Source: UBA6522 sp965205045 (GTDB taxonomy: Bacteria > Pseudomonadota > Gammaproteobacteria > Steroidobacterales > Rariloculaceae). Taken from it: DNA of 64,000 bases. Positions within the stretch are counted from its first letter, which is position 1. Every line of letters starts with the position of its first letter. This document shows, one piece after another, positions 50,843 to 60,449 of the stretch. The notes beneath the pieces are model-generated. The model made no database searches. It worked only from the letters and a program-made list of their open reading frames with translations, and was not told where the DNA came from. The stretch is from contig OZ242031.1 in the NCBI GenBank assembly GCA_965205045.1, positions 5,518,001 to 5,582,000 on the forward strand, read 5' to 3'. A program made the translations under genes and the position numbers.

Positions 50843-53593
50843 TCATGATCTCTGCCCAATGGAACTCAAGCCTTTTCGCGGGTGGTAGCGGAGCCGGACG
50901 TTAGTCGGGTTCGCGCCACCGGAGGCCGCCGTCCCGGACAAGGTCGCATCGCCGCCGGCATCGTCTTCCTCAAGCACCACCAGAATCTTGTCCGAATCGA
51001 ACCGCGTCCAGGACGCCTGCGCCGCCCTGGCTGCATCTGCGTATTCCGGCGGCACCGCCTCACCTCCGATGCGGCGTGCGGAAACGTTCACCTCGCTGAG
51101 CCGCCAAGCCCGCCATGCTTCGTCCGGCGCGGCGGCATGCGCGTAGGGCTCGATGCGGCCGCCGCGGAATCGCGTGAGCCGCAGCGTGACCTGCGGGTCG
51201 TCGACGAGCCGCGTGGGCGTTCGAACGTCGAGGTCCCAGGCGCCGCCATCCCACACGTAGCCTTGAGCAAGGTTCAGCGTATTGGTAGTCGCGACACCCC
51301 GCTCCGCTCCCGCCTTGCCCTCCGCGTCGAAAAAAATCCCCTGCAAACCGGAGGGCATGCGTGCATCGGCCTCGTCGCCGTACACGGATTCGATGAGCGT
51401 CCGCAAACGAGCGGGGCTGACGATTTTGCCGGAATCCTCCAGTGTCCTCGCCGTCAACCAGAGACGCGCGTGATCCCGATAGACATACTGCGCTCGTGGA
51501 AACGCTTGGCCGAACCACTTCTCGTCCGCGTCGGCGACCGGCTCCGGTCCCACCACCAGCAACTCCAACTCACCCTTGCGTTCCGGACGGTCGTGACGCC
51601 AGAGTCTGCCCGCACGCTGGATCAGGAGGTCGATGGGAGCAAGATCAGTGATAACGGCATCGAAATCCAGGTCCAACGATTGCTCCACCACCTGCGTTGC
51701 GACCAGCACGCGCCCTTCGCGGTCAGCGGATTCGCTACGCTTGCCGAACAATTCCACCACCCCCGTCTCCGCCTCTAGGCGATCCCCCAACGCAAACCGG
51801 GCATGGAAAAGTTTGGGTTGACGGTCAAGGCCGCGTGCGGTCAACTCCGCATGCGCATCGAGCGCGTCATCGACGGTGTTGCGAATGTAGAGGACTGCCT
51901 GGCCGGCGCGGGCGGCCCGTTCGACTTCGCGTAACGCGTCCGCCGTAGACCGGAGGAATCGAACCGGAAGGGTGCGCGCTCGCCCCGGTTGACCCGCTAC
52001 TTTTGCGAATCTGCGCACACCGTCCGCGCAAACCGTGGCCATTGGGTAGTCCATGCTGGCACCGAACCTGTCATCCCTGCTCGCAAGCCCTTTGGCAAAG
52101 GCGTCCGTCAAACGCTCGCGGATGGAAAGCGGCAATGTCGCCGAAAGCAAGATCGCGGAACCGCCCAGTCCGGCTTGGAACTCGAGGAGCATCTCCATCT
52201 CGCGTTGCATGTAAGCGTCGTAGGCGTGCACTTCGTCGAGAATCAGAACGCGGCGCATAAGCCCGAGGAGCCGCAGCGACTGGTGACGGCTCGGCAGCAC
52301 CGACAGAAGAGCCTGATCGATGGTGCCGGCACCGGCGTCGGCAAGGAATGTACGCCGCCGGTCATCCGCGATCCACGCCGCGCAGGCCGCCGATGCCGTC
52401 GTTTCAGACGCTTCATCGCGATCGGGCGCATTGGCGTAGGGCGCCTCGAATCGTCCGCCGCCCGGCAAGGCGGCACGAAACCCCTCGTGCATGCCCCGCG
52501 CGCCGTGGGCCAGGGCGATGGACGGTTCCGCGTCCTTGGCGAAGAGACGCCGATACGCGAGGGCCAAGCGATCGAACATAGCGTTGGCCGTTGCCATGGT
52601 GGGCAACGCCACATACAGCCCATCGGCGCTTCCTGATTTCATCAACCGGTGGGCAAGCATCAGCGCCGCTTCGGTCTTCCCGCTGCCGGTTTCGTCCTCG
52701 ATCATGAATAGCGAGGGTCCAACCGGTAGATCGGTATTCGAGACCCAGTCCTGCATTGGGGTCGGGATGACCTTCGCACCGATCAACTCTTCGTAACCGA
52801 GCCGGTCGCGCCGTCGAGGCGCGGGGAGGACGCCCGCCTCGCGAATCGCGCCGGTTGACTGATTCCTCGCGTAATCCCAATACTCGTCGAAGCTGGCGTA
52901 ACCATCTGGATTCCGATAGGGAAACCAGGACTGATTCGAGCCGATCCAGTCAGCCAGCACGGCGAGGCCGGCGACGGCATAGGACGCCCGGCAGATGTCC
53001 TTGCGGTTCGGCGGCGAGAAAAGTCGCGGCGGTATCGAGAACAGGCTGCGCGCGCTCCGAATGAACTCGTGCGCCACCCGAATTCCTGCTGCGCCAAAGT
53101 CGCTCTTCAACGTGAGACGGGTCTGGCCCATGCGGGGTTCAGGAGGCGATCCATGATGCCCGGTAACGGCCGAGATCAACGGTCGCCAAGTTCTGGGACG
53201 AATATTTCCCGGCAGTCCGAACGCACCGCGATCATCGTCGAACAGCCGCATCCCGCCGGCGCCGTGATCGAAGAAACCCGACAGGCGGGCCGGATTGTCG
53301 CCAAAGCACTCCGGAAACCGGATAGGCTCCTTTGCCTGGAATTTCTTGGCGAATTTGCCAATGTCATGCAGACAGAGCAGAAAGCACATTAACCGAATGG
53401 CGGCGTCTGGCGGCAAACGCAACTGGCGCGAGATCCACTCGGTCAGTCCGCCATGGCCTTTCAGCAAGGCGCGACCGACCGCCGCAACGTCCAGACAATG
53501 AAAGGCCAGCGGATGCCATCCTGGCTCTGGACGGGCTTCGAGCGGTCTGGCCTTGCCCCAGAAAGCAAGGATCGACTCGTCTAACGGCGGCAT
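50843..53593 (-). CDS. cas3: Cas3 helicase-nuclease (type I-E)
   Basis: 916 residues. The HD nuclease domain is N-terminal: His32 in AFHCLDVAAVG, His76-Asp77 in CLHDIGK, and GHHG near 145. The superfamily 2 helicase follows, with Walker A ETGSGKTEAA (301-310) and DEVH (453-456), then SATLP and QRAGRLWRH. It nicks, unwinds and degrades target DNA after Cascade binding. First gene of the operon; length and motifs are complete. Confidence 0.97.
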   Translation of the reverse strand: MPPLDESILAFWGKARPLEARPEPGWHPLAFHCLDVAAVGRALLKGHGGLTEWISRQLRLPPDAAIRLMCFLLCLHDIGKFAKKFQAKEPIRFPECFGDNPARLSGFFDHGAGGMRLFDDDRGAFGLPGNIRPRTWRPLISAVTGHHGSPPEPRMGQTRLTLKSDFGAAGIRVAHEFIRSARSLFSIPPRLFSPPNRKDICRASYAVAGLAVLADWIGSNQSWFPYRNPDGYASFDEYWDYARNQSTGAIREAGVLPAPRRRDRLGYEELIGAKVIPTPMQDWVSNTDLPVGPSLFMIEDETGSGKTEAALMLAHRLMKSGSADGLYVALPTMATANAMFDRLALAYRRLFAKDAEPSIALAHGARGMHEGFRAALPGGGRFEAPYANAPDRDEASETTASAACAAWIADDRRRTFLADAGAGTIDQALLSVLPSRHQSLRLLGLMRRVLILDEVHAYDAYMQREMEMLLEFQAGLGGSAILLSATLPLSIRERLTDAFAKGLASRDDRFGASMDYPMATVCADGVRRFAKVAGQPGRARTLPVRFLRSTADALREVERAARAGQAVLYIRNTVDDALDAHAELTARGLDRQPKLFHARFALGDRLEAETGVVELFGKRSESADREGRVLVATQVVEQSLDLDFDAVITDLAPIDLLIQRAGRLWRHDRPERKGELELLVVGPEPVADADEKWFGQAFPRAQYVYRDHARLWLTARTLEDSGKIVSPARLRTLIESVYGDEADARMPSGLQGIFFDAEGKAGAERGVATTNTLNLAQGYVWDGGAWDLDVRTPTRLVDDPQVTLRLTRFRGGRIEPYAHAAAPDEAWRAWRLSEVNVSARRIGGEAVPPEYADAARAAQASWTRFDSDKILVVLEEDDAGGDATLSGTAASGGANPTNVRLRYHPRKGLSSIGQRS

Positions 53594-53650
53594 CTGCGCA
53601 ACCGTTTTCCCTTGCCCGATCCGGTATTGAGCATTGAGACGTTACCCGTC

Positions 53651-53788
53651 ATGCCGAACTTCAACTTCTATAGAGGAACGACCGACGAGGAAATCTACAT
53701 CGAGGCGAATGTGGCGCGATCATTCCGTGAATTCGTAGACAAATTGCGTCAGGCACTAAAGAATCCAGTGGTGGATGATACGCGCTAA
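53651..53788 (+). CDS. Small hypothetical protein divergent from cas3
   Basis: 45 codons: MPNFNFYRGTTDEEIYIEAN, then VARSFREFVDKLRQALKNPV and a short tail. It starts 57 bp from the cas3 start on the opposite strand. Amphipathic helix-like second half. No domain recognised. It may be a real small gene, the start of a degraded gene or a chance frame; the composition looks protein-like, but no strong ribosome site precedes it. Confidence 0.35.
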   Translation: MPNFNFYRGTTDEEIYIEANVARSFREFVDKLRQALKNPVVDDTR

Positions 53789-53916
53789 TCAGGTTCGGCA
53801 AGGCCAAACAAATCAAGCCACTCTACGGAGATTGATGTCGGCAAAGAATGGAGTGCTTGCTTGACCACGCAACATTTCGGGCGTTTTCCTGAACGCTGTC
53901 TTGTCTGCCATACCGA

Positions 53917-55524
53917 TTATTTCCCTGCTGCTCGGATTCGCTCTTCGGCGACCATCCGCCTTACCTCTTCCACGGCATCCAATACCTCGGCAGGGAGCGG
54001 GCCAAGGTCTTCGCCCAACTCGGCACGCGCCGCGAGCCACAGGGGTTCCATGGATTCGGTGGCGTTAGTATCGATGAGCAGTTGCTTGACTTTCTCAGCG
54101 CGGCCATACGCGATCATGGCTACCAGCGTGTGCGTCCAGCGTCGTACGAACCGCTCTGTGTCATCTGTGTCGGCATCGGGCAACCGGACGATGGCGGCCC
54201 TGCGCAGACCAATCAGCTCTTCCGGGTTCTCCTGGTCGGCCGCCACATGACCCGCCGGCACGGTGAGCCAGTCCGACATGTCCGCTGTCGAGAATGTGCC
54301 ATTGCGTAACGTATCGAGCGCGGCCTCAAAGGTGTGCCGCATGCCGACGGGGCCGAATAACTGGTGCAGAAAGTCCACCAGGCGCTCCAACCGGGCGCGT
54401 CCGCTCCTGGAGAAGCGCAACAGGTAGTAGATGTTGTAGAACCGATCGCTCACCTCGTAGCGGCCGCGCGTCTCGCCGACCAACCGTACTTCACGCACAT
54501 AGCCCTTGTCGATGAGCTGCCGGAGTTGGGCGCTCGCATGGGATGAACCCAGGTTCGCGGCCGCCGCCACTTCACGTGTCAGCAAGGGCGCCCACGCCTT
54601 GGCGAGGCAGTGGAAAACCTTCCTGGCTTGCGGGGGAAGCGCTTCGATGCGGGCCTTGAAATAGGGCGTTTGCTCGTCAATGAGCCGCTCTATGTCCTCG
54701 ATTGCAGATCCGAGCGGCGACTCAAGCAACATCCGGCAGGCGAGCACCAGCAAGCGCGGGTTGCCGCCCGTCAGGCGGCGAATGGTCTCCAGGCGACCTT
54801 CCTCAAGGTTCAGAGGCAAGGAGCGCCGTTTGCCGACCTCCTGCTCTGCCAGTGTCTCCAATAGCTGGCGACAATCGTGCCGTTCCAGTCCCCGGAGCGT
54901 AATGTTGCGGAAGAACTCATAGAACGGTTCGCCGTGGCTGCGTATGGCATCGAAAACGGTGTTGGCGGAACCGACCAGAAGGATCTCGGCGTGTTCCATC
55001 AATGCCTCTCGCAAGGCGTGGACTTCCCGTTCGTTGCCCAATTGCGTGAACACCAGATCGAGATTCTCCACGAACAGTATCAGTCGTTTCCCTTGTTCTT
55101 CGCAGAAATCCAGAAGCGCCGCCAGAGCGTAGGTCGCCAAGCGTTCGGTATCGTGCTCGTCCTCTTGTAACCCATCGGCCCTGTCGCGCCAGCACTCCTC
55201 ACCGGTGGCTTGCGCCAGATGACGCAGCGCGGCCAGCCAGAAGTCGGCCAGATTGCAGATCTGGTAGCTCTCCTCGGGAAACGGGACGGGCTGCCATTTC
55301 GTCGCGAGGTCCGCGTCCTCCCGAATCGCCTGCAAGAAGTACAGCCCGAGAGTGGTCTTGCCCATGCCGCGCGAGCCGACGAGCACGACATGCTGGCAAG
55401 GGTGCCCTGGCGTTTGCTCGGCCAGAAGCCGCAGCATCCTCGCGAGCGTTTCGTGCCGAGCGATGAACGACGCCTTGAGTTCCTCCGGCGTTAGCTGGGC
55501 GGGGTTGTAGATGCGTTGCCGCAT
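53917..55524 (-). CDS. P-loop ATPase with C-terminal winged-helix region, second gene of a pair
   Basis: 535 residues from ATG at 55524. AAA/STAND-like NTPase: Walker A VLVGSRGMGKTTLGLYF, Walker B LILFVENLDLVF, sensor region ILLVGSANTVFDAI. After the lid comes a winged-helix segment (LTREVAAAANLGSSHASAQL; LIDKGYVREV) and a C-terminal helical domain with no clear relative. Its start overlaps the stop of the upstream ATPase gene by one base (TGATG), so the two are translationally coupled. Location next to cas3 suggests a defence role, but no effector domain is visible. Confidence 0.8.
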   Translation of the reverse strand: MRQRIYNPAQLTPEELKASFIARHETLARMLRLLAEQTPGHPCQHVVLVGSRGMGKTTLGLYFLQAIREDADLATKWQPVPFPEESYQICNLADFWLAALRHLAQATGEECWRDRADGLQEDEHDTERLATYALAALLDFCEEQGKRLILFVENLDLVFTQLGNEREVHALREALMEHAEILLVGSANTVFDAIRSHGEPFYEFFRNITLRGLERHDCRQLLETLAEQEVGKRRSLPLNLEEGRLETIRRLTGGNPRLLVLACRMLLESPLGSAIEDIERLIDEQTPYFKARIEALPPQARKVFHCLAKAWAPLLTREVAAAANLGSSHASAQLRQLIDKGYVREVRLVGETRGRYEVSDRFYNIYYLLRFSRSGRARLERLVDFLHQLFGPVGMRHTFEAALDTLRNGTFSTADMSDWLTVPAGHVAADQENPEELIGLRRAAIVRLPDADTDDTERFVRRWTHTLVAMIAYGRAEKVKQLLIDTNATESMEPLWLAARAELGEDLGPLPAEVLDAVEEVRRMVAEERIRAAGK

Positions 55525-56690
55525 CACGCCGCGCCGCCCCGGCGCTTGCGCCACCAGACGCGCAACAAGTTGCTCTGAAACGCCAAGCGATCTTCGTGAC
55601 GGTGAAGGTAGCCGTCCGACTCGAGGGTCTGTAGCACCTGACCCAAGTCGGACGTGCTGTTATCTCCAGCGAGTTCCGATCGGAGCACGCCGCGCTCGAA
55701 TCGACTTGCGCGGGCAAGAACCCTGAGAGCAGTCTCATGCTGGGTCGGGCTAAAGACGACCTCCAGACGTGCAGCGTAGTGGTCGAGGTGGGGGGTTCCG
55801 GCAGGACCCGTCAATCGTTCCTCAAAGCACTGCGCGATCAATGACTCCGAGAGTTCTGCAGAAGCCCTGCAGGCGTCGTGAAGTTCGGCGAAGAACAGCT
55901 GCACGTGGTACGGAACCGGCTCACCGAGCAAGTCCAGAATTCCGGCAATCCAATGGTCCGTGAGCGGGAACCGGTTTTCTTCGCTCACGCGTCTCAAGAA
56001 GCTGGCTGCGGTCGACCGGCTCCAGGCCGTCACGCGGAAGGGCGTGAGGTCGTTGATGGAGGCGGACAGACCGGCCCGGCGCAAAACTCCTTCGAGACCG
56101 ACGGAGCCACCAACCAGAGTCTGCACCTTCCCGCGAAGCCCTGGCGCCTGGCGCCACTGCCGGAGCTTTGCCAGCAGCAGCGACGCTTCCTCGGCCCGGT
56201 CGCCTGAGTCCAACATTCGGGCGATCAGGATCGGCAGTTCATCAATCACGATGAGTAGGCGGCAACCATCCGACTGGCGTTCCAGTTGTCGCTCGAGCCG
56301 GTCCGCAGCACGAACCCAATCGCGCCCCAAGGTGCGCTTGATCTCTACGCTCAACGCCTTGGCGTGCTTGACCTCGGCGAAGGCGCTCGTGACTCGGAAC
56401 CAGCCCAGCTTGAACCACGTGCGGTACCGCGGATGTTGGAGCAATGCGGCATGGATCCTTGCAAGGAGATCGGCGGCGCTCTCGGCAGCTTCGACATTGA
56501 TGTACACGACATCCCAGCCGGCTCTCGGGTCCCGCTCCAGCTCCAGCATCAGGCTCGTCTTCCCGACCCGGCGGGGCGCCAACATCAGCAGATGTTCGTC
56601 ACGGTCGAGCCTTGCCCACAACCGATCGATTTCGTCGTGCCGCCCGTACAGGTCGTCTCCCGTCACAGGCGCACCGGTCACGTTACGCAT
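55524..56690 (-). CDS. P-loop ATPase of the archaeal-ATPase type, first gene of a pair
   Basis: About 388 residues. DDLYGRHDEIDRLWARLDRD precedes Walker A MLAPRRVGKTSL; Walker B is LLIVIDELPIL. The sensor region is VQTLVGGSVGLEGVL and the C-terminus a winged helix (LGQVLQTLESDGYLHRHEDR). This resembles the AAA-type ATPases sometimes called archaeal ATPases, which often occur in mobile or defence loci. ATG at 56690 is chosen for AAAGG upstream and a normal leader from the mapped promoter; ATG 56711 or GTG 56717 are alternatives. Partner of the ATPase at 53917-55524. Confidence 0.8.
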   Translation of the reverse strand: MRNVTGAPVTGDDLYGRHDEIDRLWARLDRDEHLLMLAPRRVGKTSLMLELERDPRAGWDVVYINVEAAESAADLLARIHAALLQHPRYRTWFKLGWFRVTSAFAEVKHAKALSVEIKRTLGRDWVRAADRLERQLERQSDGCRLLIVIDELPILIARMLDSGDRAEEASLLLAKLRQWRQAPGLRGKVQTLVGGSVGLEGVLRRAGLSASINDLTPFRVTAWSRSTAASFLRRVSEENRFPLTDHWIAGILDLLGEPVPYHVQLFFAELHDACRASAELSESLIAQCFEERLTGPAGTPHLDHYAARLEVVFSPTQHETALRVLARASRFERGVLRSELAGDNSTSDLGQVLQTLESDGYLHRHEDRLAFQSNLLRVWWRKRRGGAA

Positions 56691-56739
56691 TGTTGGCGCC
56701 TTTGCGCGCATCCACACTACGCTAACTCTAGTTCACAAA

Positions 56740-56769
56740 ATTATTTTTGGCAAAGAAATTTTTGCCAAA
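56740..56769 (-). promoter_or_regulatory. Promoter with overlapping 24-bp palindrome for the ATPase pair
   Basis: On the minus strand TTGGCA (56763-56768) and AATAAT (56740-56745) are separated by exactly 17 bp, each one mismatch from the sigma70 consensus. The -35 and spacer lie within a perfect inverted repeat, TTTGGCAAA-N6-TTTGCCAAA (56746-56769), a strong operator candidate. The segment is much more AT-rich than its surroundings. It could alternatively include a terminator for fdhD, but the stem is AT-rich for that. Confidence 0.65.
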
Positions 56770-56846
56770 CGTTCCATTCCGGGGCAACGAGAATGGTGCG
56801 TGCACCAACCTCCGGAAATCAGAGGGCGCCGGTTAACTCCGCCGGG

Positions 56847-57725
56847 TCACCGTATCCGGTCCGGACGCGAGTAAACGTTGAACCGATTCGCCTTGAGAAA
56901 GCCCACCAGAGTCATGCCGAACTCTTCGGCAAATTCCACCGCCAGGGATGACGGTGCGCCTACGGCGGCCATCATGGGAATTCCTGCCATCATGGCCTTT
57001 TGCATCAGTTCGAAACTCGCTCGGCCGCTTACTACGACCCCATGGCCGGCCAGGGGCAATTCTTCCTTCAGGAGCGCCTGCCCGATGAGCTTGTCCAGGG
57101 CGTTGTGACGCCCCACATCCTCGCGGCTGACATGGACCTGCCCCGAGGAGTCGAACAGTCCGGATGCGTGCAGACCGCCCGTCCTTTCAAAGACGTGCTG
57201 CAGCGCCCGCAACCGATCCGGCAGCCCGCCCAGCGCCTCCGCACTGACTTGAAGCGCCGTGCCGTGGAGATCGTAACGCCCCTGAACCGCAACCGCCTCC
57301 AGCGAGGCCTTGCCGCAGACGCCGCAACTTGAGGAGGTATAAAAGTGTCGCTCCAGGCGCGCAAGGTCGACCTCGACATCCGCCGCAAGGTCGACGCGTA
57401 CGACGTTGATCAGCCCGTCCGCAGCCGGCGGTCCGCAGGGACCGATGGCGTCGACCTGATCGGCGCTGTCGATAATGCCCTCGGTCAGCAGGAACCCGGC
57501 GGCCAGCTCGCCGTCGTTGCCGGGCGTCCGCATGGTGATGGAAATGCTCTTTTGCGCACGCCGGCCGTCGGCGCGGGTATAGGCGAGACGGATTTCCAGA
57601 GGTTCCTCGGTCGCGACCACGTCGTCGTGGGCGACAAAACCGTCGCCGGTGCCCGCTTGTGCGCCGAATCTCAGAACTTTCAAGCGCTTGGCGCTCTTCA
57701 GCGCGGTAACCTCTTCGATGCTCAA
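56847..57725 (-). CDS. fdhD: Formate dehydrogenase sulfurtransferase FdhD
   Basis: 292 residues from TTG at 57725, overlapping the upstream stop by four bases (TTGA). The CGVCGK motif with the two functional cysteines is in FYTSSSCGVCGKASLE. Other family stretches are TMRTPGNDGELAAGFLLTEG and SREDVGRHNALDKLIG. FdhD transfers sulfur to the molybdenum cofactor of formate dehydrogenases. A longer frame to 57776 exists but overlaps the upstream gene deeply. No formate dehydrogenase catalytic subunit is encoded in this operon. Confidence 0.93.
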   Translation of the reverse strand: MSIEEVTALKSAKRLKVLRFGAQAGTGDGFVAHDDVVATEEPLEIRLAYTRADGRRAQKSISITMRTPGNDGELAAGFLLTEGIIDSADQVDAIGPCGPPAADGLINVVRVDLAADVEVDLARLERHFYTSSSCGVCGKASLEAVAVQGRYDLHGTALQVSAEALGGLPDRLRALQHVFERTGGLHASGLFDSSGQVHVSREDVGRHNALDKLIGQALLKEELPLAGHGVVVSGRASFELMQKAMMAGIPMMAAVGAPSSLAVEFAEEFGMTLVGFLKANRFNVYSRPDRIR

Positions 57726-58873
57726 CGCTCGACACGCCGAATCCGGCTCGGCGTGACCTCGCTCACGTTGCGGCAACCGACCAAGCGCATGTCCCGCTCG
57801 ATGTCGGTGCGAAGAATTTCCAGCGCGCGGTCGACTCCGGCCTCACCGCCGGCGCCCAGACCGAACAGGTAGGGCCGACCCACAGAGCAGGCCGTCGCTC
57901 CCAGTGCCAATGCCTTGAGCACGTGCACGCCACGGCGAACGCCGCCTTCGAGGATGACTTCCATGCGATCGCCCACCGCGCCCACGATCTCCGGCAGCAT
58001 CTCGATGGGCGCCGGAGCCGTGTCGAGTTGGCGGCCGCCATGATTCGAAACGATCACTGCACTGGCCCCCACCTCGGCCGCCCGCACGGCGTCCTCAACC
58101 GAAAGCACACCCTTGATCGCGAACGGACCGCCCCATTCCTCGATCATCCAGGCCGCGTCATCCCAGCTCACCGTGCGGTCAAGCTCGTCATTGAAGAAGC
58201 TGACCAGCGTCGTGACATCGCCCTTGATGCGGTCCTTGACGCTGGCCAGTTCGATGGGCGGGTGGGTGTAGTAGTTCCATACCCAGCGCGGATGCATGGC
58301 AAAACTCCAGAGGCTGGCTAATGTCAGCCGGGGCGGAATGGTCATTCCAGTCACCAGGTCGCGCTCCCGGTTGCCGGCCACGGGAACGTCCACCGTCAAC
58401 GCCAGAGCATGGTACCCGGACGCCTTGCAGCGTGCGATGAACTCGCGATTCAGCCCCCGGTCCTTGAAGACGTAGACCTGGAACAGCTTCGGCCCCGAGG
58501 TCGCCTCGGCGGCTTCCTCGATGCTGACCGTGGAAATGGACGACAGCGAGTACATCGTCCGTGCGCGCCCGGCGGCATGGGCCACGGCAAACTCGCCCTC
58601 GTGATGAAACAGCCGTGACATCGCCGTGGGCGCACAGAACAGCGGCATGCTGATTGTCTGACCGAATACCGTGGTGGAAAGGTCGATTTCGCTGACATCC
58701 ACCAGAAACCGCGGCACCAGTTCCCAGCGATCGAACGCATCGGTATTCTGCCGCATCGTCCACTCGTCGCCGGCCGCACCGTCGATGTAGTGGAACATCG
58801 GCGCCGGAAGCCGCTTCGCCGCCCGCTCCCGCAGCTTTGCGATGTTGTAGCAGCGTTTGAGCGCGCGCGTCAT
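57722..58873 (-). CDS. FMN-dependent alpha-hydroxyacid dehydrogenase/oxidase
   Basis: 383 residues of the lactate dehydrogenase/glycolate oxidase TIM-barrel family. FMN and active-site segments: APTAMSRLFHHEGEFAVAHA, FQVYVFKDRG, ALALTVDVPVAGNRERD, and SNHGGRQLD with the catalytic His and Arg. Members oxidise L-lactate, glycolate or mandelate to the 2-oxoacid. It starts four bases after fdsB and overlaps fdhD, so it is an integral part of the operon. It occupies the place where the formate dehydrogenase alpha subunit would be expected. Confidence 0.93.
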   Translation of the reverse strand: MTRALKRCYNIAKLRERAAKRLPAPMFHYIDGAAGDEWTMRQNTDAFDRWELVPRFLVDVSEIDLSTTVFGQTISMPLFCAPTAMSRLFHHEGEFAVAHAAGRARTMYSLSSISTVSIEEAAEATSGPKLFQVYVFKDRGLNREFIARCKASGYHALALTVDVPVAGNRERDLVTGMTIPPRLTLASLWSFAMHPRWVWNYYTHPPIELASVKDRIKGDVTTLVSFFNDELDRTVSWDDAAWMIEEWGGPFAIKGVLSVEDAVRAAEVGASAVIVSNHGGRQLDTAPAPIEMLPEIVGAVGDRMEVILEGGVRRGVHVLKALALGATACSVGRPYLFGLGAGGEAGVDRALEILRTDIERDMRLVGCRNVSEVTPSRIRRVER

Positions 58874-58877
58874 CGGA

Positions 58878-60446
58878 TCAGCGTGCCCGCAGGTCCTCGG
58901 GGAAGTGATCCAGAACGCTGATGACGGGGAACGGGGCCATCCCGCCCAGTGCGCACAGCGAGCCGGCGACCATCGTATCGCAGAGGTCCCTCAACAACAG
59001 CAGGTTGTTTGACTCGTCGACACCGCCCAGGATCCGGTCGATGACTTCCACGCCGCGCACGGCGCCGATCCGGCAGGGCGTGCATTTGCCGCAGGACCCG
59101 ATGGCGCAGAACTCCATGGCGAAGCGGGCCTGTTCGCCCATGTCCACGGTATCGTCGAAGACTACCAGTCCCCCGTGGCCGATCATGCCGCCGAACTCCG
59201 CGAACGCTTCGTAGTCCAGCGGCGTATCGAACTGGGACGGGTGGACGTAGGCGCCCAGCGGACCCCCGGCCTGTACCGCCCGGATCGGCCGGCCGGTGGC
59301 CGTGCCGCCGCCGAAGTCCTCCAGCAGTTCGCGCAGGGTACGGCCGAAACCGATCTCCACGAGCCCTCCCCGCTTGATGTTGCCCGCCAGTTGTACGGTC
59401 AGGGTCCCTCTCGAACGTCCCGTGCCGTAGTCCCGGTAGAACTCGGCACCCTCGGCCAGAATGATCGGCACGGACGCCAGGGTAATCACGTTGTTGACGA
59501 CGGTGGGCTTTCCAAACAGGCCCTTGATCGCCGGCAGGGGCGGCCGGTAGCGGATCATGCCGCGCTTGCCTTCGAGACTTTCCAGCATGGAGGTCTCTTC
59601 GCCACAGATATAGGCGCCGGCGGCTTCGCGAACTTCCAGGTGAAAGGCCTGGCCACTGCCCATGACGTTGTCGCCCAGCAGGCCCGCTGCTGCGGCAATC
59701 TCGATGGCCTCGTTCATGATGCGGATCGCCAGCGGATATTCCGCGCGCAGGTAGATGTATCCCATGGTGGCGCCTGTTGCCAGTCCGGCGATGGTCATGC
59801 CCTCGATCACCACGAAGGGATCGCTCTCCATGACCATTCGGTCGGCGAAAGTGCCGGAATCGCCCTCGTCCGCATTGCAGGTGACGTACTTCTGCGACCC
59901 CTCGGCGTTCAGCACCGTACGCCACTTGATCCCGGTGGGAAAGGCGGCGCCGCCGCGGCCTCTCAGGCCGGACTCGGCGACGATATCCACGATCTCGTTG
60001 CGTGACAGTTCCACTGCCTTCGCTAGCCCCTGGTAGCCGCCGTGGGCGCGGTAGTCGTCCAGCGATAGTGGGTCCGTAATGCCCACCCGTGCGAAAGTCA
60101 GCCGCGACTGCCGGGCCAGGTACGGAATCTCCTCGGTGGGCCCCAGTCCCAGTCCATGCTCGGCCGCGGCGAGGAACCCGGCGCCGAAGAGAGACTGAAC
60201 GTCGGGGGCCTGCACCGGCCCGTAAGCGTGGCGCACGCCGCCGGCTTCAACCTCGATCATCGGTTCCAGCCAATAGAGCCCACGGGAACCATTGCGCACC
60301 ACGGTGACCGATTCGCCGCGCCGGGCGGCCTCGACCGCAATCGCGGCCGCCACGCCGTCGGCCCCCATGGACCGCGCCGTAGTATCGCGCGGAACGAAGA
60401 CCCTGCATGCGCCCTCCGGCATCCCCGGGTTTGCCGCCGACGGCAT
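58878..60446 (-). CDS. fdsB: NuoF/FdsB-like NAD-binding FMN/[4Fe-4S] subunit
   Basis: 522 residues. The N-terminal thioredoxin-like part is followed by the NuoF core. NADH/FMN motifs are GLRGRGGAAFPTGIKW and CNADEGDSGTFADR, with GAYICGEETSMLESLEGKRG. The [4Fe-4S] site near the C-terminus has ESNNLLLLRDLC preceded by CAIGSCGKCTPCRIG. In NAD+-dependent formate dehydrogenases (FdsGBA) this subunit passes electrons to NAD+. The same module also serves hydrogenases and complex I, so the partner is uncertain here. Confidence 0.88.
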   Translation of the reverse strand: MPSAANPGMPEGACRVFVPRDTTARSMGADGVAAAIAVEAARRGESVTVVRNGSRGLYWLEPMIEVEAGGVRHAYGPVQAPDVQSLFGAGFLAAAEHGLGLGPTEEIPYLARQSRLTFARVGITDPLSLDDYRAHGGYQGLAKAVELSRNEIVDIVAESGLRGRGGAAFPTGIKWRTVLNAEGSQKYVTCNADEGDSGTFADRMVMESDPFVVIEGMTIAGLATGATMGYIYLRAEYPLAIRIMNEAIEIAAAAGLLGDNVMGSGQAFHLEVREAAGAYICGEETSMLESLEGKRGMIRYRPPLPAIKGLFGKPTVVNNVITLASVPIILAEGAEFYRDYGTGRSRGTLTVQLAGNIKRGGLVEIGFGRTLRELLEDFGGGTATGRPIRAVQAGGPLGAYVHPSQFDTPLDYEAFAEFGGMIGHGGLVVFDDTVDMGEQARFAMEFCAIGSCGKCTPCRIGAVRGVEVIDRILGGVDESNNLLLLRDLCDTMVAGSLCALGGMAPFPVISVLDHFPEDLRAR

Positions 60447-60449
60447 CCC

